DNA of 64,000 bases from Larkinella rosea. GTDB lineage: Bacteria; Bacteroidota; Bacteroidia; Cytophagales; Spirosomataceae. The notes under the pieces were generated by a model. It did not search any database, was not told the origin of the DNA, and was given only the letters and a program-made list of their open reading frames with translations. The translations under genes and the position numbers were made by a program. This document shows positions 34,745-44,170 of this stretch, piece after piece (position 1 is the first letter of the stretch; the number at the start of each line of letters is the position of its first letter). Location: NCBI RefSeq assembly GCF_003858635.1, contig NZ_RQJO01000009.1:186001-250000 (forward strand), read 5' to 3'.

Positions 34745-35761
34745 TTACTCCGCATTCCGGCAACCTTCGCCGTCGATCACAATACTATCTCCGCGCATTT
34801 CGTACGTTGCTTCCACCATTTGCGTTGTTATTTCCAGAATTTCCGCCAGCCGATTGTGGTCGAACGTCGCTTTCAGGCGGCAATTTGCCAGATTGGGATT
34901 CGCCAGTTTGATTTTGATGCCGTATTTCTTTTGTAACCGCACCGCAATTTCCGACAGCTTTTCGTCCTCAAACGTGAGCGAAATGGGTTGCCAGGGATCG
35001 ACCCGTTCCCGGGAATTCGAGAGTTCCGTCGAGGTCAGCAGCCCCGAAGACACCTCAAAAACCGCCTGCTGACGGGGCAATAACAGCACCGATTTTTCCT
35101 GCCCTTGGCCATCGGGTGCCGACACCGACACTTTGCCGGTCACCACCGAGACTTCATACCGCGATTGATCGGAATTGGATTTGACGTTGAAACTCGTTCC
35201 CAATACCTTCACCAGCAGTGAGTTACTTTTTACGAAAAAGGGTCGAGCCGGATCTTTCGTCACTTCAAAAAATGCTTCTCCTTCGATACTGACCGTGCGC
35301 GAGGTTTCAGAAAACGCGTTGTCGGCATACCGAATCGCTGCGTTGGGGTTCAGCCACACCTTGCTGCCATCCGGCAATTGATGGCGAATGACCTGTTTCT
35401 GCGTGTTGACAATTGACGTTGCCTGAGCTGCCAGTTCCTGAGCCGGTTTTGCAGTATGGCGATAGAAATAAAATCCTAAACCGCTCACGATCAAAAGAAT
35501 GGCAGCCGCAACATAGCGCCAGAAGCCGGGCACGAAGTAACGGACGTTGTCGGGCAACTCCGGTTGCATTTCGGCTCCGGTTTTGAGGTTGACAATTTCC
35601 TGCACTTTTTTCAAATGGCGGTTCTGATCGAATTCGCGGGGGTTGGCATCACCGGCGTTCAGGGCCGCGTACCACTGCTCCACCTGTTCAACTTCTTCCG
35701 CGTTGCAATTTCCCTCCAGGTATTTTTTCAGCAGTTCGGGTGAAATGGCATTTTTGCTCAT
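34745..35761 (-). CDS. FecR family anti-sigma factor
   Basis: A 338-residue protein; ATG 35761 (MSKNAISPELLKKYLEGNC) is chosen because the 52 residues that an upstream ATG would add do not resemble the family. Domains in order are the cytoplasmic anti-sigma part, one membrane segment (YVAAAILLIVSGLGFYFY), the FecR domain (LPDGSKVWLNPNAAIRYADN) and a C-terminal DUF4974 domain (LTFEDEKLSEIAVRLQKKYGIKI). It links the SusC STN domain to the divergent ECF sigma factor. Confidence 0.95.
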   Translation of the reverse strand: MSKNAISPELLKKYLEGNCNAEEVEQVEQWYAALNAGDANPREFDQNRHLKKVQEIVNLKTGAEMQPELPDNVRYFVPGFWRYVAAAILLIVSGLGFYFYRHTAKPAQELAAQATSIVNTQKQVIRHQLPDGSKVWLNPNAAIRYADNAFSETSRTVSIEGEAFFEVTKDPARPFFVKSNSLLVKVLGTSFNVKSNSDQSRYEVSVVTGKVSVSAPDGQGQEKSVLLLPRQQAVFEVSSGLLTSTELSNSRERVDPWQPISLTFEDEKLSEIAVRLQKKYGIKIKLANPNLANCRLKATFDHNRLAEILEITTQMVEATYEMRGDSIVIDGEGCRNAE

Positions 35762-35909
35762 AGGTTCGATCGGTCGGCTTCCCATTTGGTGGCCTCTCTG
35801 GAGATAAGACGCACGAAAACCCGGCAACCCTGGTGGGATTTGAAGAAAGTTTATAACAAATGCTATCTGAAAGCTTAGTATACTTGCAGTCAGCATGTTT
35901 TGAAAGTGG

Positions 35910-36506
35910 ATGCACAACCCGTACCGCGATCGTGACGCCCAGGCATTGTGGCAATTGGTGAAGCTGGAGGCTGATGCAACAGCCTTCGCGGAACTGCATG
36001 CCCGTTTTTCGGCGAAACTCTACGCACTGGCGTACCGCAAAACCGGTGACAGTGACGTATCCGAAGACCTGGTGCAGGATTTATTTGTGACGCTCTGGGT
36101 CCAGAAAGAGACGCTGACCATCGACAAAACCATCAATGTCTATCTCTTTTCGGCGCTGAAAAACCGCATCCTTTCGCATTTTCGAAAACAACTGCTCCGC
36201 AATTTGGTGCCGCTCGACGACGTCTATCCGGAAGTGCTGGTTTCCCATTCGGCCAACGTGGTGCAGGACTGGATTCAACTCCGGGAAGTGCAGGACGTAT
36301 ACCTTCGCGAATTGAACAATTTGCCCGAAAAAAGCCGTGAAGTTTTTGAACTGAGCCGCAGTGGTTTAGCCAATAAGGAAATTGCCGAACAACTCGGGCT
36401 CGCCGAAAAAACCATCGAATTTCACATCAGCAAATGCCTGCGCGTATTGCGGGTCAAGTTGTTGTATATGGTCGGGCTGGTGTCGGCGTTGTTGCTGCTT
36501 CATTGA
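35910..36506 (+). CDS. ECF RNA polymerase sigma factor
   Basis: A 198-residue sigma-70 factor of the FecI-like Bacteroidota group. Region 2 (YALAYRKTGDSDVSEDLVQDLF) and region 4 with its helix-turn-helix (NKEIAEQLGLAEKTIEFHIS) are clear. It is divergent from fecR across 148 bp and should direct transcription of the susC-susD genes when the transporter signals. The C-terminus is unusually hydrophobic (LLYMVGLVSALLLLH) and might associate with the membrane. A near-consensus -7 box TATACTTG lies upstream. Confidence 0.93.
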   Translation: MHNPYRDRDAQALWQLVKLEADATAFAELHARFSAKLYALAYRKTGDSDVSEDLVQDLFVTLWVQKETLTIDKTINVYLFSALKNRILSHFRKQLLRNLVPLDDVYPEVLVSHSANVVQDWIQLREVQDVYLRELNNLPEKSREVFELSRSGLANKEIAEQLGLAEKTIEFHISKCLRVLRVKLLYMVGLVSALLLLH

Positions 36507-36565
36507 CAAACGCGGGTTGGAAACCATTTTAACGGTTTTGGGAAATGGCAATGACGGTCGGTAAC

Positions 36566-36583
36566 CCACGGTTAAAACCGTGG
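36566..36583. terminator. Palindromic hairpin between convergent genes
   Basis: CCACGGTT-AA-AACCGTGG, a perfect 8-bp stem, lies between the ECF sigma stop and the stop of the BNR gene. It is short of a T tract, so termination is plausible rather than certain. Confidence 0.4.
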
Positions 36584-36591
36584 CCTGGTTC

Positions 36592-38478
36592 TTACGGTTT
36601 TCTTTTCGAGGCATTATAATTCCCGATCACTTCCGAAACCGTCAACGCCCGGTTGTAGATGGAAACCTGGCTAATCTGTCCATTCCCCGGCGCGCCAATT
36701 CGGAGCTTTGAATCCCCACCGGCTGATTTCAGATACGGATTAAACCGCCCCCAGCCGAATTGACGGGTGTCGCCCCCGTCGTTCAGGTTGCCATCAACCA
36801 CGAAGGAAATAATGTGCGGTCCGCCATCGACGATAATGCTGACGTGGTGATTTTGATTCGGTTTTAACAGGCCTTCGTCGCAGGGCCAGGAGGATTGCGT
36901 TCGCCCGTCGTTCATCGAAAATTCGACGGTTTTTGCATCGGTCGTGCGTACAAACCAGCCCTTGCCGGTCGGGTCGCGGGCGTCGAGCAGGAGCTGATTA
37001 CCGGACAGGCTCGCCAGATTAAAACCGAAATCAATCGTAAAACCGTTCGGCACATTCATGCCCGGCTGTTCGAGTTTTTTCGTGTCCCGTTTGTAAAATT
37101 CGGGCAGGATTGGCGCCGATACGGTTTGCGGAAATTTCCCCGATTGATACGACCAATCCGTTACCAGACCGTCCGTCGTTTTCTTTGGATTGTCGAACTG
37201 ATTCCACAGGTTGGTGAGCAGACTTGTGTTGATTTTGTGGACGCGGGCGATGTCTTTCTGCGTTTCCGTGATGAAATAGGCACCTTTGTCCTCGACCAGA
37301 TCGGGATAACTCATGCGAATGAGCGGATCTTCGTCGTACAGCAAAATTTCCGGCTGCGTCCATTTGATGATCCTTCCCCTGGGCGAATCGATTTCCACAC
37401 CACCCGAAACCCAGGCCGGATTCCGGTCTTCATACGCCATGTTACGCCGGTTGGGATGCTCCCGGATAAACCGTCCGCCGTGGTTGTGAAACCAGTAGAG
37501 GTACTTGCCGTTTTCACATTTCCAGACAAAATTGGCCGCTCGCGGATGCTTCACCAACTGGCCATTCCCATACCGCATGTACTGGGGCGGTTCCCAGGTA
37601 TGCCCGGCATCACGGCTGTAGGTATACGCCGGATGACCGTCGATCGTGCGGTAAACGCAGTAAAAAGAACCGTCGCTCAGCACCACGAAGTTTTGCTCCT
37701 CGGCAATCGGGCCACCGTCTTTGGACGGCGTTCGCAAGCCAATTTCCCCGTCGGGCAGCGTGTTCCAGCGGGCTTTCGCCGGATCGTTTGCGGTCAATAA
37801 ATCCGGACTTTGCAGCAAGGCGCCTTCGCTCGACGTGAAAAAACCGTCGCCAAAACCGCCGACTTTGTGAATGGGCACGTACGCGGATTCCTTGTGCGTG
37901 AACGCCCGCCCGACGTTCCAGAAATATTGGATTTTGCCCTGATAGGGGTTCTTTTTGTCGATTTCGAAATTCCGGATCGGAATCGTAATCCGGTTGGGCG
38001 ACCAGGTTATGCCGTTGTCGTCGGAGTATTTAAAGACAAAATAGCCCTGGCTATCCACCCGTTTCACCAGACCATCTTTGTACGGCGGATTGTCGGCCCT
38101 GACTGCCCGGATGTTGTCGGTATTGTGGTTGTAAAAAACGAAAATCCGGCCCGAAGGTGCTTTCAGCAGCACGGCATACGACGCTTCCGGCCCGTCGCCG
38201 GGCTCGACGTCCCGTTTGTCGATCCAGGTTTTGCCCTGATCGAGACTCCGCTGCGAGATGATGTGCTGACCGGAAGCGCCCTCGTGCCCGGTTCCGGTGG
38301 TCAGCACGCACAGCCACGCGCCGTCGTTGGTTTTGACGATATAGGGTTGATCGCTGTACGTTTCGTCGGGGATGACGGTTCCGGTTTTTAAATCGCGGGC
38401 ATCCTGCGCAAACAACCAATTGTTCAGCACAAAACACAGGCTTACGCAGCTAAGGGTTCTTTTCAGGTTTAGGGGCAT
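36592..38478 (-). CDS. Secreted BNR-repeat (sialidase-like) protein with C-terminal LamG domain
   Basis: A 628-residue protein with a signal peptide (to about residue 25). The N-terminal 430 residues form a six-bladed propeller of the sialidase type with Asp-boxes SLDQGKTW, SDDNGITW and SRDAGHTW. The last 170 residues are a LamG/concanavalin-like domain. Such proteins include exo-sialidases and other exo-glycosidases or lyases; I cannot verify the arginine triad of a true sialidase. It is next to the ECF sigma gene and probably part of the same glycan locus. Confidence 0.85.
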   Translation of the reverse strand: MPLNLKRTLSCVSLCFVLNNWLFAQDARDLKTGTVIPDETYSDQPYIVKTNDGAWLCVLTTGTGHEGASGQHIISQRSLDQGKTWIDKRDVEPGDGPEASYAVLLKAPSGRIFVFYNHNTDNIRAVRADNPPYKDGLVKRVDSQGYFVFKYSDDNGITWSPNRITIPIRNFEIDKKNPYQGKIQYFWNVGRAFTHKESAYVPIHKVGGFGDGFFTSSEGALLQSPDLLTANDPAKARWNTLPDGEIGLRTPSKDGGPIAEEQNFVVLSDGSFYCVYRTIDGHPAYTYSRDAGHTWEPPQYMRYGNGQLVKHPRAANFVWKCENGKYLYWFHNHGGRFIREHPNRRNMAYEDRNPAWVSGGVEIDSPRGRIIKWTQPEILLYDEDPLIRMSYPDLVEDKGAYFITETQKDIARVHKINTSLLTNLWNQFDNPKKTTDGLVTDWSYQSGKFPQTVSAPILPEFYKRDTKKLEQPGMNVPNGFTIDFGFNLASLSGNQLLLDARDPTGKGWFVRTTDAKTVEFSMNDGRTQSSWPCDEGLLKPNQNHHVSIIVDGGPHIISFVVDGNLNDGGDTRQFGWGRFNPYLKSAGGDSKLRIGAPGNGQISQVSIYNRALTVSEVIGNYNASKRKP

Positions 38479-38586
38479 CGTATCGAATAGCTTGTCTGAA
38501 AAAGCCGTCGTCGCATTCAGACTACTGATGCGCAGCCGGATGGAGCGGAAGTTTTGAGTTGAATCTTGTTAAAGTGACCCGGCGGC

Positions 38587-38616
38587 TTTGCTTCTGTTTC
38601 AGGAATAATATCTTTG
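38587..38616 (+). promoter_or_regulatory. Bacteroidota promoter for the Tat alpha/beta hydrolase gene
   Basis: TTTG at 38587-38590 and TATCTTTG at 38609-38616 are separated by 18 nt, close to the usual spacing. The start site would be about 38623, 24 nt before the ATG. Confidence 0.6.
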
Positions 38617-38646
38617 GTCAATGGAAAAGAGATTGCGTCCATCACT

Positions 38647-39945
38647 ATGAAATCCAACCAGACTCGTCGTCAATTTATCAGGTCGTCGGCACTGACCGGT
38701 ACCCTTCCTTTTTTATCTTCCCACTTTGATTTTGGCGGAGAATGGCCCGGCCAATACAATCCAGTACAACCCGAAATGGCAGCAGAAATGAAGAGTATTA
38801 TTGGCTCCTACGGGCCCTGGGCGGCTTCGCTCCAACGGCAGGGGGCGCTTTCTTTCCGAAACGACCGCTGGAAACCCGAGCAACTGGCTCGCTGGAAAAA
38901 AGAGGCCCTGACCAAGACCCGTGAATTAGTAGCGGCTCCACCCCAACCAGCAACACCTAGCGTCCGGGTCGACCGCACCTTCGAGTATGATGGCCTCCAG
39001 ATTGAAGAACTGACGTGGCAGCTTCCGTATGGCCGCCCCACGAAAGCGGTGGTCTTGAAGCCCAAAGGAGTGACAGGGCGTTTGCCGGCTATTCTGGCGC
39101 TCCACGACCACGGCGGGAAAAAATATTTTGGTTACCGAAAAATTGTCAAAACCGGTGATGACCAGCATCCGTTACTTACCGAGCACCAACTGGAAGATTA
39201 CGAAGGAAGGGCCTGGGCCAACGAGATCGCCAGGAAAGGATACGTGGTTTTGGTGCACGATACCTTTACGTTTGGCAGCAGACGGGTTCTGTATCAGGAT
39301 GTTGAGGGATTGAATTACGGAGTTTTGAATACGAAGGATAAAACCGATGCCGATCCTGAAAAGACGGAGCACATCGAAGCCTACAACCAATGGGCCGCCG
39401 AGCACGAACACGTGCTGTCGAAGTCCCTTTTTTGCGCCGGAACCACCTGGCCGGGCGTTTTTTTGAGCGAAGATCAGGTTGCCCTGTCGATCTTGTGCGC
39501 CCGATCCGATGTGGATCCGCAACGGGTGGGTTGTGGCGGATTATCTGGTGGAGGTCTAAGAACCGTGTACCTGGCGGGGCTGGATTCCCGAATCAAATGC
39601 TGTGTCTGCGTCGGTTTCATGACCACCTGGGATGACCTGACCCTGCATAAATCCTTCACGCACACCTGGATGACTTATACGCCCTTATTGTCCCGATACC
39701 TCGATTTTCCGGAACTGTTAGGCCTGCGGGTGCCCCTTCCCACGATGGTTCAAAACAACAACCAGGACGAGTTGTATACGCTCCCAGAAATGCAGACTGC
39801 CGATAAAATACTGGCCGGGGTATTTAAAAAGGCGGGAGCTGCGGATCGCTATTCGGGCCGGTTTTACGACGGAGCCCACAAGTTCGATAAAACCATGCAA
39901 ACCGATGCCTTTGACTGGTTTGACCGATGGCTGAAAGGAAAATAG
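38647..39945 (+). CDS. Tat-signal alpha/beta hydrolase (acetyl-esterase/dienelactone hydrolase-like)
   Basis: A 432-residue exported hydrolase. ATG 38647 is chosen because it exposes the Tat signal TRRQFIRSSALTGTLPFL; an upstream start at 38614 would displace it. The nucleophile is the Ser of GGLSGGG, the probable acid the Asp in NNNQDELYT, and the base the His in DGAHKFD. The family includes xylan and pectin acetyl-esterases and related enzymes. Its promoter and neighbours (BNR/LamG protein, beta-helix protein) suggest deacylation of the target polysaccharide. Substrate not established. Confidence 0.85.
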   Translation: MKSNQTRRQFIRSSALTGTLPFLSSHFDFGGEWPGQYNPVQPEMAAEMKSIIGSYGPWAASLQRQGALSFRNDRWKPEQLARWKKEALTKTRELVAAPPQPATPSVRVDRTFEYDGLQIEELTWQLPYGRPTKAVVLKPKGVTGRLPAILALHDHGGKKYFGYRKIVKTGDDQHPLLTEHQLEDYEGRAWANEIARKGYVVLVHDTFTFGSRRVLYQDVEGLNYGVLNTKDKTDADPEKTEHIEAYNQWAAEHEHVLSKSLFCAGTTWPGVFLSEDQVALSILCARSDVDPQRVGCGGLSGGGLRTVYLAGLDSRIKCCVCVGFMTTWDDLTLHKSFTHTWMTYTPLLSRYLDFPELLGLRVPLPTMVQNNNQDELYTLPEMQTADKILAGVFKKAGAADRYSGRFYDGAHKFDKTMQTDAFDWFDRWLKGK

Positions 39946-40020
39946 AAGTTGGTATTTGACGTTTGTAGGGTAGTATAAGGCGACTTCGGGCGGCTTTTGT
40001 GTCTGATATATCCCTGAATT

Positions 40021-42129
40021 ATGCGAAAAACCGTTCCCCATTTTCTGCTTTCCTGCCTGTGTTTGCTGGCAGTTGAATCGTATTCCCAGACGATTTATGT
40101 GACTCCTTTGGGCAATGATCAAAATCCCGGAACCCTCCAGAAACCGCTGGCAACACTTACCGGTGCCCGCAACCGCGCCCGACTGCTACGACGGCAGAAA
40201 ACGCTCACCAAACCGATTGAAATTGTGGTTCGGAAAGGCGAATATATGATGACCGAGCCGTTGGTGTTGTCGGCAGAGGACTCCGGATCAGAAACCGCTC
40301 CGCTCGTTTTCAAGGGCGAAGCGGGCAGTACACCGGTTTTTTACGGCGGAATGCGTCTGGGCAAGTTTGAAAAAGTGCAAAATTGGCTCTGGAAAGTCGA
40401 TATTCCGGAAGTTCGCCGGTACGGGTATCAGTTCGAACAGTTGTACGTCAACGGGCAACGGGCCACCCGCGCTCAGGCACCCAACGACGGGTTTTACCAA
40501 CCCAAAGCCGTCACCGAAACGGTTTTGAACAAGGGAACCGGCCGGTCACCCGAATTTGCCGCCCAGAAAATCACGGTTCCGGTCGAAAGCATGGCCTGGC
40601 TTTCCAAACTTTCCGATGCTGAATTGAATAAAACAGTGGTGACGTTTTATCACAACTGGGACAATACCCGGAAACCGATCCTTTCGGTGAGCCCGGCCGA
40701 TACGGCCATCTACATTGCCGGTGAGGGCATGAAGCCGTGGAATAAAATTACCAATCAGTCGTTGTTCGTCATTGAAAACCTGCAAGCGGCCATGGATGCG
40801 CCGGGCGAGTGGTTCTTAGATAAATCCGGTACGCTGTATTACCGCCCCCGGCCCGGCGAAACCATTGCCAATACCACGTGTTTTGCGCCCGGCAACGAAA
40901 AATTTGTAATCATTAAGGGGGACGAAAAAACCGGTAAACGCGTATCGAATGTCCGGTTTGAAAACCTGTCGTTTCAGATCGCGGGTTATCGAATGTCGCC
41001 GTTTGGCGTTGAACCCGAGCAGGCAGCCGCGCGGGTCGACGCCACGATTCAACTGGATTTTGCGGATAACGTGAGCATTGTTAACTGTGAAATTGCGCAT
41101 ACCGGCGGCAGCGGCATCTGGTTCCGGCGAGCCTGCGCCAACGGGAAAGTCCAGCAGTGTTATCTGCACGATCTGGGGGCGAGTGGCGTCAAAATTGGCG
41201 AAACCATCATCCGTCCCGATTCGTCGGAACTGACGCACCACATTACCGTCGACAACAACATCATGCGGTCGGGCGGCCATGTTTTTCCGTGTGCGGTGGC
41301 CTTGATTATTTTTAATGGTCGCGATAATGCACTGACTCATAACGAGATTGCCGACTTTCGGTATTCCGGCATTTCCGTTGGCTGGGTTTGGGGCTATGCG
41401 TTCAGCCCGTCGAAGCGAAACCGGGTCGAATTCAATCACATTCACCACTTGGGTTGGGGAGTTCTGAGCGACATGGGCGGAGTGTATACGCTCGGCGTGT
41501 CGGAAGGAACCGTGGTCTCGAACAACGTCATTCACCACATTTATGCTTTCGATTACGGCGGATGGGGATTATATACCGACGAAGGTTCGACGGATATTGT
41601 GATGGAAAACAACCTCGTGTATGCCTGCAAAAGCTCCGGTTTTCACCAGCATTACGGCAAGGATAATGTCATTCGGAACAACATTTTTGCCGACAACATC
41701 AAGGCGCAGCTTCAGGCCACCCGCGTCGAACCGCACCGCTCGTTTTCGTTTACCAACAATATCGTTTACTTCAACAGTGGCACGCTGTTGAGCAGTCGTT
41801 GGGATCAGGTCGATCTGGTGTCGGATCAGAATTGCTATTGGGACACCCGTGCCCGGCAAGGGCTGACGTTTGGGAAACAGGCCGCGCCGGACTGGCAACA
41901 GAAAGGCAAGGATCAACATTCGATTGTGGCCGATCCGGGATTTGTGAATCCGGAAGCCTTTGATTTCCGGCTTGCGAACACCGAGGTGGCCCAAAAGATT
42001 GGTTTCAAACCGTTCGATTACAGCCAGGCCGGTGTTTATGGTACGCTGGCCTGGAAAAACAAGGCCCGGCTTGATTCAGCGGTGGCGCAGGAGTTCGACG
42101 AAATGGTGGCTCAGCATGAGAAAAAATAA
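40021..42129 (+). CDS. Secreted right-handed parallel beta-helix protein
   Basis: A 702-residue protein with a signal peptide (to about residue 22) and the start TIYVTPLGNDQNPGTLQKPLATL typical of polysaccharide lyase or glycosidase beta-helices. Repeating short strands with HNxI and NNxx patterns run from about residue 300 to 600 (for example NCEIAHTGGSGIWF, NNVIHHIYAFDYGG). Such proteins cleave pectin-like or other uronate polymers, or act as epimerases. No family-specific catalytic residues are identified here. It is part of the glycan locus. Confidence 0.83.
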   Translation: MRKTVPHFLLSCLCLLAVESYSQTIYVTPLGNDQNPGTLQKPLATLTGARNRARLLRRQKTLTKPIEIVVRKGEYMMTEPLVLSAEDSGSETAPLVFKGEAGSTPVFYGGMRLGKFEKVQNWLWKVDIPEVRRYGYQFEQLYVNGQRATRAQAPNDGFYQPKAVTETVLNKGTGRSPEFAAQKITVPVESMAWLSKLSDAELNKTVVTFYHNWDNTRKPILSVSPADTAIYIAGEGMKPWNKITNQSLFVIENLQAAMDAPGEWFLDKSGTLYYRPRPGETIANTTCFAPGNEKFVIIKGDEKTGKRVSNVRFENLSFQIAGYRMSPFGVEPEQAAARVDATIQLDFADNVSIVNCEIAHTGGSGIWFRRACANGKVQQCYLHDLGASGVKIGETIIRPDSSELTHHITVDNNIMRSGGHVFPCAVALIIFNGRDNALTHNEIADFRYSGISVGWVWGYAFSPSKRNRVEFNHIHHLGWGVLSDMGGVYTLGVSEGTVVSNNVIHHIYAFDYGGWGLYTDEGSTDIVMENNLVYACKSSGFHQHYGKDNVIRNNIFADNIKAQLQATRVEPHRSFSFTNNIVYFNSGTLLSSRWDQVDLVSDQNCYWDTRARQGLTFGKQAAPDWQQKGKDQHSIVADPGFVNPEAFDFRLANTEVAQKIGFKPFDYSQAGVYGTLAWKNKARLDSAVAQEFDEMVAQHEKK

Positions 42130-42193
42130 TCTAAATCTTCGGGCTGACGAACCCTGAAGAGGTGAATTGGTAATCCACAATGGCATAGCTCCG

Positions 42194-42625
42194 ATGAGTA
42201 TACCAGAACAAATCGAAACGTATATCACCAGCCAGCCTGAACCCAAACGCAGCGATATGCAAGCGTTGCACCACATCATTTTGCAACTCATGCCCGCCTG
42301 TCAAGTATGGTTTCTGGATGGCAAAAACAGTGAAAATAAAACGGTTTCCAATCCTAATATCGGCTATGGATGTTACACCATGCGATATGCCGATGGAAAA
42401 ACCAGGGAGTTTTATCAGATTGGTATGAGCGCAAACACAAGCGGAATCTCCGTCTATATCCTTGGTATGGAAGATAAGAAATACTTAGCGAGGACTTATG
42501 AAGAACAACTGGGCAGGGCGAGCATAAGCGGCTATTGCATTAAGTTCAAAACACTAAGCGACATAAACATGGATGTACTTGAATCAGCAATCCGGTATGG
42601 GGTTGAGGTGACAAGTAGAAATTAA
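42194..42625 (+). CDS. DUF1801 domain-containing protein
   Basis: A 143-residue cytoplasmic protein. ATG 42194 (MSIPEQIETYITSQPEPKRS) fits the family; the TTG at 42167 adds nothing conserved. The YdhG-like start and the pattern CQVWFLDGKN then YYTMRYADGK-like segments match DUF1801, a family without known biochemical role. It sits between the beta-helix and SGNH genes in a glycan locus but looks unrelated to it, so it may simply have been inserted there. Confidence 0.78.
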   Translation: MSIPEQIETYITSQPEPKRSDMQALHHIILQLMPACQVWFLDGKNSENKTVSNPNIGYGCYTMRYADGKTREFYQIGMSANTSGISVYILGMEDKKYLARTYEEQLGRASISGYCIKFKTLSDINMDVLESAIRYGVEVTSRN

Positions 42626-42651
42626 ACTTTAAACAGAGGCACGACCTGACT

Positions 42652-43914
42652 ATGCGGTTTTTCATATTCGTACTTTTTTTAATTTCATTCGTTACGTATT
42701 CTGCTCAGGCACAGACGGATACTTTATCGGAAAACCGGGAGTTTCTGGTTCGGGATGGGTTGCCCAATTTCTTTCAGAAGCTGCAAAAAGGCGGCCCGGT
42801 TTCGATTGCCTATTTTGGTGGCAGCATCACCGAAGCGGGTAACGGCTGGCGGGAACAATCGTTGAAGTGGTTTCAACAGCAGTATCCGAAAACCAATCTG
42901 ACGCACATCAACGCAGCCATCGGCGGAACCGGTTCTGATCTGGGCGTTTTTCGGCTGCAACAACAGGTGCTGGTTCATAAACCGGATCTGATTTTTGTTG
43001 AATTTGCGGTCAACGATGGCAGTCAGCAACCGGCCCGAATTCACAAAGCAATGGAAGGCATTGTTCGGCAAATCTGGCGGCAAAACCGGCGAACGGACAT
43101 TTGTTTCGTTTATACCCTGAACGCGTCGATGGCGCCGTCCCTGCTTGCCCACCGGATGCCCAACTCGGTTCGGGCGATGGAAGAGATTGCGAACCATTAC
43201 GGAATTCCGTCGGTTCATATGGGCCTGGAAGTGATCCGGTTAGACCGACAGGGAAAGCTGGTTTGGGGCGGTAAAAAAGAAGAGTTTCCGGATAAAATCG
43301 TTTTCTCGCCCGACAAAACGCACCCGTATTCCGACACCGGCCACCGCTTGTATACCGAAGCCTTAAGCCGCGCCATGCAGCAGATTAAAACCGCAGGTCG
43401 GCCCGGATCGCACCCGGTTCCGAAACCGTTTGTGTCCGACAACTGGGAGGATGCGCAGATGATTTCCGTCCAATCGTTAACCCGTCAGGGCGACTGGCAG
43501 GAACTGACGCCGACCAACGATACCGTCGCCCGGCAGCTCCGAAACCGGTTTTCGTACCTGATCAAATCGAACCAGCCCGGCGCGTCGATTCAGTTCAAAT
43601 TCAGGGGAACGATGGCGGGAATCTACGACGTGATCGGCCCCGGCTGCGGTCAATATGCCGTTACCATCGATGATAAGACCGGTACGTTATATCCCCGTTT
43701 CGACAGTTACGCCACCTATTACCGGTCGCATTATTTCTTCCTGCCGACGCTGGACGAAGGAACGCACACCATTACACTAACGGTTTCGCCGGAACTCCTG
43801 GACAAAGCCGCCATTCTGAAAAACCGCAACCAGACCATCACCGATCCGCATCGGTACTCGGAAAATGCCGGTTATGCCAGCCAGCTATTGATCATCGGAA
43901 AGCTGGAAAAATGA
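42652..43914 (+). CDS. Secreted SGNH/GDSL hydrolase
   Basis: A 420-residue esterase with a signal peptide (to about AQAQ). All four SGNH blocks are present: S58 in GGSITEAG, the Gly of IGGTGS, the Asn of FAVNDG, and D221-x-x-H224 in DKTHPY. The C-terminal third is a beta-rich extra domain. In this locus it is likely an O-acetyl esterase that unmasks a polysaccharide. A 12-bp hairpin follows at 43932. Unlike the SGNH-like half of the gene at 27836, this one keeps its catalytic residues. Confidence 0.9.
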   Translation: MRFFIFVLFLISFVTYSAQAQTDTLSENREFLVRDGLPNFFQKLQKGGPVSIAYFGGSITEAGNGWREQSLKWFQQQYPKTNLTHINAAIGGTGSDLGVFRLQQQVLVHKPDLIFVEFAVNDGSQQPARIHKAMEGIVRQIWRQNRRTDICFVYTLNASMAPSLLAHRMPNSVRAMEEIANHYGIPSVHMGLEVIRLDRQGKLVWGGKKEEFPDKIVFSPDKTHPYSDTGHRLYTEALSRAMQQIKTAGRPGSHPVPKPFVSDNWEDAQMISVQSLTRQGDWQELTPTNDTVARQLRNRFSYLIKSNQPGASIQFKFRGTMAGIYDVIGPGCGQYAVTIDDKTGTLYPRFDSYATYYRSHYFFLPTLDEGTHTITLTVSPELLDKAAILKNRNQTITDPHRYSENAGYASQLLIIGKLEK

Positions 43915-43931
43915 AAATTTGATGGCATGCG

Positions 43932-43988
43932 GATGGAACGGATAGGTCCGGATAAAATCAGTTGTAATCCGTTCCATCTTTTCAATCC
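43932..43988. repeat. Inverted repeat after the SGNH gene
   Basis: Perfect 12-bp arms GATGGAACGGAT (43932-43943) and ATCCGTTCCATC (43977-43988) with a 33-nt loop, then TTTTC. It starts 18 nt after the stop and may terminate the transcript. Confidence 0.6.
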
Positions 43989-44047
43989 GTGTTCCTATCC
44001 AGAATCCGATTGAAATAGAACCCCGTTTTTGGCCTTTTAGGGATTTT

Positions 44048-44104
44048 TGATCATTTTCGTGATCATTACTTCTCTATTATGTAAGGCAATTGATCTAAAT
44101 TGCC
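44048..44104. promoter_or_regulatory. Two short palindromic sites upstream of the first tldD-like gene
   Basis: TGATCA-N6-TGATCA (44048-44065) and GGCAATT-N6-AATTGCC (44085-44104) lie in the 256-bp gap before 44171. They could be operators. No matching regulator or clear promoter box was found. Confidence 0.35.
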
Positions 44105-44170
44105 GAAATCAGGTTTCAAATCTATTGTCAATTCCGAATTTGACCGTTTTATCTATTCATCAACAAACCC

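Noticed and set aside
35762-35917. Upstream start for fecR
   Set aside because: The extra 52 residues are not FecR-like and would overlap the divergent sigma gene start. MSKNAISPELL is the normal type of start.
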